DNA of 19,180 bases from Bacillota bacterium (GCA_012841735.1 DUUE01000191.1:1-19180), one strand, 5' to 3'; positions 1 to 6,815 are shown, counted from the first letter of the stretch. The notes: generated by a model from the sequence alone, not told the origin. Program-made: numbers and translations.

Positions 1-103
1 CCTTGGGTTTTTGCCCGGGCAGGGTTTGTGCCCGTACATTGTGGGCCTGCACAACCTGACTGTCTTCATAGCCACGGTAAGTGATACTCGGCTCGACTCT
101 CAT
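1..103 (-). CDS. Unidentified protein, N-terminal 34 codons only (runs off left edge)
   Basis: An open frame on the minus strand starts at ATG 103-101 and stays open to the window edge. The readable protein begins MRVEPSITYRGYEDSQ and continues through VVQAHNVRAQTLPGQKPK. A good ribosome site, GAGGTG (complement of 110-115), lies five bases before the ATG. A σD-type promoter pointing the same way lies at 138-164, so this is very likely a real, motility-regulated gene. No signal peptide or membrane segment is seen in the visible part, and I recognise no family. Its first three residues (MRV) match those of the FlaG-like protein transcribed in the opposite direction, which may be chance. The function is unknown; from its promoter I infer only co-expression with late flagellar genes. 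Confidence 0.65.
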   Translation of the reverse strand, partial: MRVEPSITYRGYEDSQVVQAHNVRAQTLPGQKPK

Positions 104-137
104 ATTTTCACCTCGGTTCATTTGCTTCTTGTCCATT

Positions 138-164
138 ATGTCGGACAAACGGGGGAAAACTTTA
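138..164 (-). promoter_or_regulatory. σD (σ28)-type promoter for the leftward gene
   Basis: Read on the minus strand, TAAAGTTT (164-157) is followed after 11 bases by TCCGACAT (145-138). The σ28/σD consensus is TAAAGTTT-N11-GCCGATAA, so the -35 matches completely and the -10 keeps the CCGA core. Transcription would begin near position 131, about 28 bases before the ATG at 103. The match is visible in the sequence; its use by σD is inferred. Confidence 0.7.
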
Positions 165-188
165 GCGGGAAATTCCGGCCGGCGGCGG

Positions 189-215
189 TAAAGCAGGGGG
201 CAATTTAGACGATAA
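189..215 (+). promoter_or_regulatory. σD (σ28)-type promoter for the FlaG-like gene
   Basis: TAAA (189-192), a 15-base spacer, then GACGATAA (208-215). The -10 differs from the σD consensus GCCGATAA at one base. The start of transcription would be near 222, giving a leader of about 39 bases before the ATG at 261. The site lies back to back with the leftward σD-type promoter at 138-164, and late filament-related genes such as flaG are typical σD targets. Confidence 0.7.
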
Positions 216-226
216 AATAAGTATCA

Positions 227-244
227 AGGCGGTACACGCCGCCT
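227..244 (+). other. Hairpin in the 5' leader of the FlaG-like gene
   Basis: AGGCGG (227-232) pairs with CCGCCT (239-244) around a six-base loop. It would sit near the 5' end of the predicted transcript and just before the ribosome site GGGAGAGG. It could stabilise the mRNA 5' end or affect translation; neither is shown by the sequence. Confidence 0.35.
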
Positions 245-260
245 GCGGGAGAGGATACTG

Positions 261-617
261 ATGCGTGTCCAGGGTGTTGACCCGGTTGTCATCAACCGTA
301 TCCAGGAAAAAGTGCAGCAGAAAGCAGTCCAGGAAACGGACCAGGTTGTCATTGCCCCCGGCGGGGAGCAGGAAAGGAAAAAAGAAAAGAAACGCAGCGG
401 CAAACAGCCGGCGTCACTGATCAAACAGCTGAATGCGGCTGTCGGCGTACAGGGGCTTGACCTGCTTTTTCTGTTGGATGCAAGTGATCCGGAAGTGGTT
501 GTGGTGACGGAAAAAAGCTCGGGCAAACTCATTGCCCGGCTGCCGTTCGCACAGGTTGAGTCGCTGCTTCCCGCGGTGCAACGAAATGTGGGGTTTTTGC
601 TCGATTATTATCTGTAG
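261..617 (+). CDS. flaG: FlaG-family flagellar protein
   Basis: A 118-residue protein with ribosome site GGGAGAGG ending about eight bases before the ATG. The N-terminal half is polar; residues 38-50 are rich in Lys, Arg and Glu and look disordered. The C-terminal half follows the FlaG/YvyC pattern: a hydrophobic strand (LDLLFLLDA, 66-74), a second strand (VVVVTEKSSGKLIARLP, about 79-95) resembling the family's 'V.V.D..TGEVIR.IP', and an ending VGFLLDYYL like the family's 'LGLLLD'. FlaG proteins affect filament length or assembly and are usually late genes near flagellin or fliD, which agrees with the σD-type promoter at 189-215. The gene is separated from the flgB operon by a strong terminator. 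The family assignment rests on pattern similarity and is fairly but not fully certain. Confidence 0.7.
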   Translation: MRVQGVDPVVINRIQEKVQQKAVQETDQVVIAPGGEQERKKEKKRSGKQPASLIKQLNAAVGVQGLDLLFLLDASDPEVVVVTEKSSGKLIARLPFAQVESLLPAVQRNVGFLLDYYL

Positions 618-652
618 GCGGCTGGGATAAACTGCCAGCCGCCTGTTTTTTT
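616..652 (+). terminator. Intrinsic terminator after flaG
   Basis: AGGCGGCTGG (616-625) pairs perfectly with CCAGCCGCCT (635-644) around a nine-base loop and is followed by a run of seven T (646-652). The stem begins inside the flaG stop codon. It should isolate the σD-driven flaG transcript from the flgB operon. Confidence 0.9.
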
Positions 653-835
653 GCAAAAAATCTTGTTTTAAGTTAGTTTTTACTAACTTTTTTACAAAAT
701 TATTAAGGAAGTAAGCAGGAAATTCACAGATTTTAGCGAATATTGTTGCCAAAGCAATTGAGAAACATTGGAAAAGTAGGAAAGTTGTTTCACGGTCTGC
801 CGAAGGAAGCCGGCAGCGGTAACTGAAAACAAGGA
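653..835 (+). other. Leader or promoter region before the riboswitch, no gene
   Basis: About 180 bases with no credible ORF. It is AT-rich at first, with an inverted repeat at 670-689, and becomes mixed later. A 6-bp hairpin, CTGCCG (797-802) with CGGCAG (811-816), lies just before the aptamer. The operon promoter must lie here or further upstream, but I see no good σA or σD match. The best σA-like pair, TTTACT (679-684) and TATTAA (701-706), is poor. Confidence 0.4.
670..693 (+). terminator. AT-rich inverted repeat with T tail, possible weak terminator
   Basis: AAGTTAGT (670-677) pairs with ACTAACTT (682-689) around TTTT and runs into a T tract ending at 693. It could be a second, weaker terminator behind the strong one at 616-652. 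The stem contains only two G-C pairs, so it may have no role in termination. Confidence 0.35.
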
Positions 836-924
836 TGTTCTAAGGGCAAACCTGTCGAAAGGCGGGGACGCAAAGCCACAGGCCTAAAACCAGAGTATGG
901 TCATGGCGGCTGGGTTGCCGGTCC
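836..924 (+). ncRNA. c-di-GMP-I (GEMM) riboswitch aptamer
   Basis: The stretch carries the conserved GEMM-I strings in order: GGGCAAACC (844-852), a stem capped by a GAAA tetraloop (851-856 with 861-866, loop 857-860), GGGACGCAAAGCC (865-877), GGCCTAAA (881-888), and ATGGCGGCTGGGTTGCCG (903-920). It lies about 70 bases before flgB and directly before an intrinsic terminator at 932-958. This class binds cyclic di-GMP. In Clostridioides difficile a GEMM-I element ahead of the flgB operon terminates transcription when c-di-GMP is high, and the layout here is the same. The aptamer identity is strong; its exact 5' and 3' limits are approximate. Confidence 0.93.
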
Positions 925-931
925 TAATCTT

Positions 932-958
932 ACTCTAGGCCGACACCTGGAGTTTTTT
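932..958 (+). terminator. Riboswitch-controlled intrinsic terminator (expression platform)
   Basis: ACTCTAGG (932-939) pairs with CCTGGAGT (946-953) through eight pairs, one of them G-T, around the loop CCGACA. A run of six T (953-958) follows. It lies between the aptamer and flgB, with no gene ending before it, so it acts as an attenuator. Its 5' arm overlaps a segment (931-941) that can pair with aptamer bases 881-885 and 892-897, giving a competing antiterminator. Confidence 0.88.
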
Positions 959-992
959 GGTATTTATCAGAATTATGTAAAGAGGTGAAAAG

Positions 993-1394
993 ATGCACGG
1001 TTTGTGGGCGGATACTGCGGCGCTGCGTCTGCGGCAAACCCTGGACATGGCTGCAGAAAAGCAGCGCATCTTTGCGCATAATCTGGCCAATGTGAATACG
1101 CCGCACTTTAAGCGGCAGGATGTAGTTTTTGCCGAGGAGCTTGAGCGGGCGGGCGCCGGCCTGCCGCTGACCCGGACGGACAAAAAGCACCTGGCACGCG
1201 GGCAGGCGGAAGAAGCGGCTTACCGTGTGGTGACAGACAAAAGCACCACCATGCGCCCGGACGGCAATAATGTGGATGTGGACCGGGAAATGGCGCTTTT
1301 GGCCATGAACCAGTTGCACTTTAATGCAGCGGCTGATGTTTTAAACCGGCGTTTCGGTCTCTTAAGATATGTGATTACGGAAGGGAGGGGCTGA
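993..1394 (+). CDS. flgB: Flagellar basal-body rod protein FlgB
   Basis: FlgB is one of the proximal rod subunits between the MS ring and hook. The 133-residue product is the usual length. Its N-terminus has the rod/hook signature (QRIFAHNLANVNTPHFKRQD, about 24-43), and the C-terminal part (NNVDVDREMALLAMNQLHF) is typical of the family. The ribosome site AGAGGTG (981-987) supports this ATG. It is the first gene of the operon, behind a c-di-GMP riboswitch and terminator, so the operon's read-through is probably set here. The next gene, flgC, starts three bases after the stop codon. Confidence 0.95.
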   Translation: MHGLWADTAALRLRQTLDMAAEKQRIFAHNLANVNTPHFKRQDVVFAEELERAGAGLPLTRTDKKHLARGQAEEAAYRVVTDKSTTMRPDGNNVDVDREMALLAMNQLHFNAAADVLNRRFGLLRYVITEGRG

Positions 1395-1397
1395 TAA

Positions 1398-1808
1398 ATG
1401 TCTTTGTTTTCAGCCATGCTGACATCCGCCTCCGGCCTGACGGCGGAGAGACTCAGGCTTGACCTCATTTCCGGCAATATTGCCAACGCCCGGACAACCA
1501 GGACGGCGGAGGGCGGCCCCTACCGTCGTAAAAGTACTGTCTTTGCCGAGGTGCTGGGCCGGGCCGGCCGTGCCGGGCGGGGTGTGAAAGTAGCCGCCAT
1601 AACAGTTGACAGAAGCGAAGGGCGGCTGGAATATGACCCGGAGCATCCTGATGCCAATGAAAACGGATATGTGGCTTATCCCAATGTGGACATCCTCCAG
1701 GAAATGGTGGATATGATTACGGCCAGCAGGTCGTACGAAGCCAATGTTACCGCCTTAAATGCAGCCAAGAGCATGTTTCTGAAAGCGCTGGAAATCGGCA
1801 GGGGGTAG
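1398..1808 (+). CDS. flgC: Flagellar basal-body rod protein FlgC
   Basis: FlgC is a proximal rod subunit exported by the flagellar type III system. The 136-residue product has the N-terminal motif ASGLTAERLRLDLISGNIAN (11-30) and the C-terminal helix typical of rod and hook proteins (MVDMITASRSYEANVTALNA). The middle segment YVAYPNVDILQEM is characteristic of FlgC. The ribosome site GGGAGGGG lies just upstream, overlapping the flgB end. One small difference from many FlgCs is NARTTRT, where NxxTTRT is usual. Confidence 0.95.
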   Translation: MSLFSAMLTSASGLTAERLRLDLISGNIANARTTRTAEGGPYRRKSTVFAEVLGRAGRAGRGVKVAAITVDRSEGRLEYDPEHPDANENGYVAYPNVDILQEMVDMITASRSYEANVTALNAAKSMFLKALEIGRG

Positions 1809-1819
1809 GTGAGAGATAG

Positions 1820-2119
1820 ATGAAAACGGAAGCCCTTAACCCGTATATCCCGGCAGCCTGGCAGCAAACACAGGTGCAGGAAAAAGTGCGGCCGGAAGGC
1901 GGCGATTTTGCCGGGATGCTGAAAGATGCTCTGGGAGAGGTAAACAAGCTGCAGGTAAAGGCGGATGAAGCGGCACTGCAGCTGGCAAACGGACAGGCGG
2001 AAGATGTACACCAGGTGATGATTGCCGTGGAGCAGGCCATGCTTGCCATGCAACTTACTGTACAGATACGGAACAAAATCCTGGAAGCATATCAGGAAAT
2101 AGCACGCATGCAAATTTAA
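1820..2119 (+). CDS. fliE: Flagellar hook-basal body complex protein FliE
   Basis: FliE links the FliF MS ring to the rod and is needed for export of rod proteins. The 99-residue product is the normal size. The core DFAGMLKDALGEVNKLQVKA (29-48) and the C-terminal helix EDVHQVMIAVEQAMLAMQLT with VQIRNKILEAYQEIARMQI are classic FliE. It follows flgC by 11 bases with ribosome site GGTGAGAG. A 44-base gap separates it from fliF. Confidence 0.95.
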   Translation: MKTEALNPYIPAAWQQTQVQEKVRPEGGDFAGMLKDALGEVNKLQVKADEAALQLANGQAEDVHQVMIAVEQAMLAMQLTVQIRNKILEAYQEIARMQI

Positions 2120-2163
2120 GACCTGGACAGACCGGAATTGTCTTTTTCAGGGGGTGAGGGACC

Positions 2164-3726
2164 GTGGCGGAAGCAAGCCACTCCCCGGGAATATGGCAGC
2201 AGTGGCAGGAGAAAATCGGGCAGATGAGCTTAATGCGTAAAATTGCCGCGGTTTTACTCCTGATTGCCGTGCTTTTGACACTGTTTTTTGTGGGACAGGC
2301 GCTCCTGCGACCGCAGTATGCGCCGCTGTTTGCCGACCTGGAGCCGGAGGATGCGGGCAGGATCAGCCGGAAGCTGCAGGATATGGGGATTGACTATAAA
2401 CTTGGCCAGGAGGGCCGCAGCATCCTTGTCCCGGAAAACAGGGTTTACGAATTAAGAATCCAGCTGGCCAGTGAGGGCATCTTGCTGGGCAGCGGTGCAG
2501 GTTTTGAACTGTTTGACCAGACGAAACTGGGTGTTACTGATTTCAGCCAGCGCATGGATTACCAGCGGGCATTGCAGGAAGAGCTGCGGCGGACAATAGT
2601 GCAGCTTGATGAAGTGGAACAGGCCCGGGTGCATTTGGCTTTGCCGGAACCCAGCCTTTTTATCAGGGATTCCGCCGCCCCGTCCGCTTCCATTGTGCTG
2701 AAAATGCGGCCGTATGCCCTTTTGGACCAGGCACAGGTGCGGGGAATCATGCAACTGGTGGCCGGCAGTGTGGAAAACCTGAAAGTTGAAGATGTAACCA
2801 TTATCGATACCAAAGGAAACCTTTTAAGCGATGCCGGCCTGGACGATCCCGCCGGGCAGGCGGCACATGCCACGGGCAAGCAGTTTGCCGTGCGCCGGGA
2901 GTTTGAAGCGGAACTGGAGAGCCGGCTGCAACGCCTGCTGGACAGGGTGCTGGGGCCGGGCCAGTCCATTGCCATGGTAACGGCCGAACTCGATTTTGAT
3001 TCGCAGGAAACAACCATGATTACTTTCGGTACGGAAGGCGTGCCCCGCAGCCAGGCGGTAACCAGGGAAACCTGGGAAAGCAGCGGGGGGGTGCAGCCGG
3101 GCGAAGCGGGCACGGACAGCAATATTCCCGGGTATGTAATTGACAGTGCGCAGGGAGAAGTGAGTTACGAGCGTACTGATGAAACAATAAATTATGAGTT
3201 GGATGAAACGACGGAAAAGCAGATAATGGCGCCGGGACGCCTGCAGCGTTTACATACGGCAGTTGTTCTCAATACCAGGGCGGGACAGCTGAAGCAGGAA
3301 CAAATTGAACAGATTGAGCAGACAGTGGCGGCTGCCATCGGCTATCAGTATGAACGCGGTGACAGCATCAGCGTTTCGGGGATGAATTTTGACACGTCTT
3401 TGGCGGAGGAAGCGGAAAGAGAATTTGCCGCCGCCGAGCAAAGAGAACGTCTCAGGCAGTATATTACCATGGGTGTGTATGCCCTGGCCGCCTTGCTGGT
3501 GTTAATTTTCGGCCTGCGCCTCCTTGCCGGAAGGCGGAAGCGCGTCCCGGACAGCGAACCGCTGGAGCTGCCGCAGGTACCCGTTCCGGCGGAAGAGGAA
3601 GACGATTTGGTGGCCATAGAAGCGACAAGCGCGGAAAGCCGCCTGCGCAAACGTGTAAGGCAGTTGGCCGAGAAAGAACCGGAGGCGGCCGCTTTCCTGA
3701 TCCGGGCATGGTTAACCGAAGAGTAG
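2164..3726 (+). CDS. fliF: Flagellar MS-ring protein FliF
   Basis: FliF forms the membrane-embedded MS ring on which rod, export gate and C-ring are built. The 520-residue product starts with GTG behind ribosome site GGGGGTGAGG. The first membrane helix is at about 27-48 (KIAAVLLLIAVLLTLFFVGQ). The YscJ/FliF ring-building domains follow, with GSGAGFELFDQTKLG and YQRALQEELRRTI. The second membrane helix lies near 433-458. The last 30 residues (RQLAEKEPEAAAFLIRAWL) are the conserved cytoplasmic tail that binds FliG, whose gene is next. Length and domain order are normal. Confidence 0.97.
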   Translation: MAEASHSPGIWQQWQEKIGQMSLMRKIAAVLLLIAVLLTLFFVGQALLRPQYAPLFADLEPEDAGRISRKLQDMGIDYKLGQEGRSILVPENRVYELRIQLASEGILLGSGAGFELFDQTKLGVTDFSQRMDYQRALQEELRRTIVQLDEVEQARVHLALPEPSLFIRDSAAPSASIVLKMRPYALLDQAQVRGIMQLVAGSVENLKVEDVTIIDTKGNLLSDAGLDDPAGQAAHATGKQFAVRREFEAELESRLQRLLDRVLGPGQSIAMVTAELDFDSQETTMITFGTEGVPRSQAVTRETWESSGGVQPGEAGTDSNIPGYVIDSAQGEVSYERTDETINYELDETTEKQIMAPGRLQRLHTAVVLNTRAGQLKQEQIEQIEQTVAAAIGYQYERGDSISVSGMNFDTSLAEEAEREFAAAEQRERLRQYITMGVYALAALLVLIFGLRLLAGRRKRVPDSEPLELPQVPVPAEEEDDLVAIEATSAESRLRKRVRQLAEKEPEAAAFLIRAWLTEE

Positions 3727-3738
3727 GGGGCTGTGTTT

Positions 3739-4743
3739 GTGCGTGGTAAAATTAGTGGCGTCAAAAAAGCCGCCATCCTTTTGATGGCTCTGGGACCGAC
3801 CATTTCAGCAAAAATACTTAGACATTTCAATGAAGCAGATATCGAAAGAATTTCGCTGGAGATTGCCAATACATCAAAAGTAGAAATTTCCACCATAGAC
3901 GAGGTCTTTGAAGAATTTGTCCTGGTTAACCAGGCGCAGAAATACATGCTGGACGGCGGAATTGAATATGCCCGGGCGCTGCTGGAAAAGACCCTGGGCA
4001 ACCAAAAAGCCCATGAAATTATTAAAAAATTGCGGGATGCCTCCCAGATCAAGCCTTTTATGTTTGTCCGCAAGGTGGACCCCAAGCAGCTTACCAACCT
4101 GATTGCCCACGAGCATCCCCAGACTATTGCCCTTATCCTTTCCTATCTGGATGCACAACAGGCGTCGCAGGTGCTCTCCAGCCTGCCGGAGGAGCAACAG
4201 GCAGACATTGCCCAGCGCATTGCCATGATGGAGCGAACTTCGCCGGAAGTGCTGCGGGAAGTGGAAAAGGTGTTAAGGGACCGCCTCACTTCAGTGGTGC
4301 AGCAGGATTATGCCGTTGCCGGCGGGATTCAGGCTTTGGTCGATATTTTGAACAATGTGGACCGCGGTACGGAAAAATTGATCCTGGAAGAACTGGAAGT
4401 GGATCACCCCAAATTGGTTGATGAAATCCGCAAACGCCTCTTTATCTTTGAAGACATTATTTCTCTGGACAATGCTTCCATCCAGCGCATTATCCGCGAG
4501 GTTGACCAAAAAGACCTGGCCATGGCGCTTAAAGGCTCCAGTGAAGAAGTCAGGGAGCGCATCTTCCGCAATGTTTCCAAGCGCGCTGCGGAAATGCTGC
4601 GCGAAGATATAGAGTTTATGGGTCCCGTCCGCCTGCGCGAGGTGGAAGAGGCACAGCAGCGGATTGTCAGCGTGGTGCGCAGGCTGGATGAAGCCGGCGA
4701 GATTATTATTTCCCGTGGCGGAGAGGATGCAATTGTTGTCTAG
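3739..4743 (+). CDS. fliG: Flagellar motor switch protein FliG
   Basis: FliG is the C-ring subunit that couples FliF to the stator and sets the direction of rotation. I chose GTG 3739 because the ribosome site AGGGGG (3725-3730) is then eight bases away; the in-frame GTG at 3733 is only two bases away but would add just two residues. The 334-residue protein starts with VKKAAILLMALGPTISAKIL, has the EHPQT motif of the middle domain at about 125-129, and ends with the charged torque-helix domain (SIQRIIREVDQKDLAMALKG, then RLREVEEAQQRIV). Its C-terminus overlaps the start of fliH. Confidence 0.96.
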   Translation: MRGKISGVKKAAILLMALGPTISAKILRHFNEADIERISLEIANTSKVEISTIDEVFEEFVLVNQAQKYMLDGGIEYARALLEKTLGNQKAHEIIKKLRDASQIKPFMFVRKVDPKQLTNLIAHEHPQTIALILSYLDAQQASQVLSSLPEEQQADIAQRIAMMERTSPEVLREVEKVLRDRLTSVVQQDYAVAGGIQALVDILNNVDRGTEKLILEELEVDHPKLVDEIRKRLFIFEDIISLDNASIQRIIREVDQKDLAMALKGSSEEVRERIFRNVSKRAAEMLREDIEFMGPVRLREVEEAQQRIVSVVRRLDEAGEIIISRGGEDAIVV

Positions 4744-5503
4744 AGTGCTTAAAGGTGAAAGCATTACCTGCCGGGACGATTGTTTCCGGCTTCCCCTGCT
4801 GGCTGTTATTTCCCGGGAGCCGGCGACCGGTGCCGACCCGCCGCCGGAGCAAGAGAACGGGGAGACGGGCACCGGCTCTGGGGAAAAGGAGGCGGCAGCC
4901 GTCCTTGCCGCCGCCCGGGCGGAATATGAAGCCCTGCTTGCCCGGGCAAGGGCGGAATGTGAAGCTTTGCTGGCCGCTGCGACAGAAGAGGCGCAAAAAC
5001 TGCGGGCGGAAGCGGAAAAAGCCGGTTTTGCCGCCGGCAAGGCGGAAGGACTGGCAGCGGCGGAGGAAGAGCGGAAAAAGCTCGTGGCTGAAGCCGACCG
5101 CCTGCTGGCGGAAGCCAGGCAGATCCGCAGGGAGATGCTGGCCCGTGTGGAAGGTCAGGTTGTCCGCCTGGCTGTTGGCATAGCGGAACAGCTGCTGCAG
5201 ACAGAATTGCAGCAGCGCCCGGAAGCGGTGGCCGCCATGGTGCACTCTGCCCTGGCGACACTTGCGGACGGCGGTGAAATTCTTATTCGTGTACACCCCG
5301 ACGATGCCGCCGCCTGCCGGGCTCAGCTTGCCGGGTGGCAGGAAAAGCTGCAGGATAAGGCGGTCTGCTCCATTTTGGAAGATGCGGCCATACCGCGCGG
5401 CACTTGCAGGCTGGAGACGGCCGACAGTGTCATTGAGTGCAGTCCGCAGGAACGGCTGGAGAAACTGCGGCAGATACTGCAGGATGTGAAACATGATGAC
5501 TGA
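4727..5503 (+). CDS. fliH: Flagellar export protein FliH (ATPase regulator)
   Basis: FliH is the peripheral stalk and regulator of the FliI ATPase. I chose ATG 4727 (MQLLSRVLKGES), which overlaps the fliG end by 17 bases. TTG codons at 4733 and 4736 are better spaced from GGAGAGG (4720-4726), so the true start may be a few residues later. An upstream ATG in the same frame, inside fliG, would add 21 unlikely residues. The 258-residue protein has a long Ala/Glu/Arg-rich coiled coil (about 55-145), including an 11-residue repeat, and a C-terminal FliH domain (VRLAVGIAEQLLQTELQQRP, then ILIRVHPDDAA). It overlaps fliI by 11 bases. Confidence 0.92.
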   Translation: MQLLSRVLKGESITCRDDCFRLPLLAVISREPATGADPPPEQENGETGTGSGEKEAAAVLAAARAEYEALLARARAECEALLAAATEEAQKLRAEAEKAGFAAGKAEGLAAAEEERKKLVAEADRLLAEARQIRREMLARVEGQVVRLAVGIAEQLLQTELQQRPEAVAAMVHSALATLADGGEILIRVHPDDAAACRAQLAGWQEKLQDKAVCSILEDAAIPRGTCRLETADSVIECSPQERLEKLRQILQDVKHDD

Positions 5504-6815
5504 ACTGGACCTGTCACCTTATTTTGCCGCTGTGGAGGAATTTCCACCCCTGCGCGCCGCCGGGCGGGTGGCGCAGGTGGTGGGGCTGACCATTGAAGTG
5601 CGCGGGCTGCGCTCTTTTATCGGGGAAGTCTGCCTGATAGAGGTGAGTCCACAGGCCGGGCCTGTGGCCGCGGAAGTGGTGGGTTTTAAAAACGGCAGCG
5701 CCCTCATGATGCCCCTGGGCAACCTGCAGGGGATCCACCCCGGCTGTGCGGTACACCCGACGGGAAAAGCTTTTGCCGTCAAAGTGGGCCCGTTTCTTTT
5801 GGGCAGGGTGGTGGACGGCCTGGGGCAGCCGCTGGACGGCAGCCCTGCCACTGGTCCCGGTATGCTGTGCCCGGTGGAGAAAGACCCGCCCAACCCCCTG
5901 GAGCGGCAGCGGATTAAAAAAATCCTGCCCACAGGTATCAGGGCGATTGATTTATTCCTGACTTGCGGGCAGGGGCAGCGCGTCGGGATTTTTGCCGGCA
6001 GCGGCGTGGGGAAGTCCACCCTCTTGGGCATGATTGCCAGGAGCAGTGAAGCGGATGTCAATGTGATTGCACTGATCGGGGAGCGGGGCCGCGAGGTGCT
6101 GGAATTTATTGAGCGCGACCTGGGGGCCGAGGGCCTGAAACGTTCCGTGGTTGTGGCCGTAACTTCGGACAGGCCGCCCCTGCTGCGCATAAAAGGTGCC
6201 CAGGTGGCAACGGCCATTGCTGAATATTTCCGTGACACGGGCAAAAATGTGATGCTGATGATGGACTCGGTGACACGGCTGGCCATGGCCCAGCGGGAAG
6301 TGGGCCTGGCCATCGGCGAACCGCCCGCCACCAAAGGTTATACACCGTCCGTGTTTACGCTGCTGCCGCGCCTGCTGGAGCGGGCGGGCACTTCCAGCTG
6401 CGGTTCCATTACCGGCCTTTACACCGTGCTGGTGGATGGCGATGACTTTAACGAACCAATAGCCGATGCGGTCAGGAGCATTCTGGACGGCCATATTGTC
6501 CTATCCCGGGAACTGGCTGCCAAAAACCATTTTCCCGCCATTGACATCCTGCACAGTATAAGCCGTTTAATGATAGACCTGGTAGATCCGGAGCACAACC
6601 GGCTGGCGGGGCTGTTCCGGGATTACCTGGCCACTTATACAGAAGCGGAAGATTTGATTAATATCGGGGCTTATGTGGAAGGCACCAACCCGCGCCTGGA
6701 TGAGGCACGTTCCTACATCGACAGGATGCAGGCACTGCTCCGCCAGGAGATTGAGGAAACGGAAGCCTGGGACGCTTCCCTGACAAAATTAAAGCAACTC
6801 TTTGCCGGGGAGTGA
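5493..6815 (+). CDS. fliI: Flagellum-specific export ATPase FliI
   Basis: FliI is the hexameric ATPase that energises or primes flagellar protein export at the membrane base. The 440-residue product has an N-terminal β-barrel domain, Walker A GSGVGKST (169-176), GERGREV (196-202), Walker B VMLMMD (253-258) and the F1-type segment GEPPATKGYTPSVF. The C-terminal helical domain is complete. Two ATG codons are in tandem (5493 and 5496); either could be used. It starts within the fliH end and is followed by fliJ four bases after the stop, as in most Firmicutes. Confidence 0.97.
   Translation: MMTELDLSPYFAAVEEFPPLRAAGRVAQVVGLTIEVRGLRSFIGEVCLIEVSPQAGPVAAEVVGFKNGSALMMPLGNLQGIHPGCAVHPTGKAFAVKVGPFLLGRVVDGLGQPLDGSPATGPGMLCPVEKDPPNPLERQRIKKILPTGIRAIDLFLTCGQGQRVGIFAGSGVGKSTLLGMIARSSEADVNVIALIGERGREVLEFIERDLGAEGLKRSVVVAVTSDRPPLLRIKGAQVATAIAEYFRDTGKNVMLMMDSVTRLAMAQREVGLAIGEPPATKGYTPSVFTLLPRLLERAGTSSCGSITGLYTVLVDGDDFNEPIADAVRSILDGHIVLSRELAAKNHFPAIDILHSISRLMIDLVDPEHNRLAGLFRDYLATYTEAEDLINIGAYVEGTNPRLDEARSYIDRMQALLRQEIEETEAWDASLTKLKQLFAGE

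Noticed and set aside
11..208. 65-codon ORF on the + strand (MPGQGLCPYIVG...)
   Set aside because: It lies opposite the leftward gene and runs through both σD-type promoters. It has no ribosome site and no recognisable protein features.
679..706. σA-like promoter TTTACT-N16-TATTAA before the riboswitch
   Set aside because: Only four of six bases match in each box, and it overlaps an AT-rich inverted repeat where chance matches are expected.
799..806. GCCGAAGG resembling a σD -10 element before the riboswitch
   Set aside because: No TAAA lies at the right distance, and the last bases differ from GCCGATAA. The bases are better explained as part of a hairpin.
2126..2147. GACA...TGTC followed by T's between fliE and fliF, as a terminator
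   Set aside because: The stem is only four pairs; it is too weak to stop transcription in the middle of an operon.
3345..4097. Long antisense ORF (250 codons) across fliF/fliG
   Set aside because: It is Ser/Arg/Leu-rich as expected of a shadow frame in GC-rich DNA, and the + strand genes here are certain.
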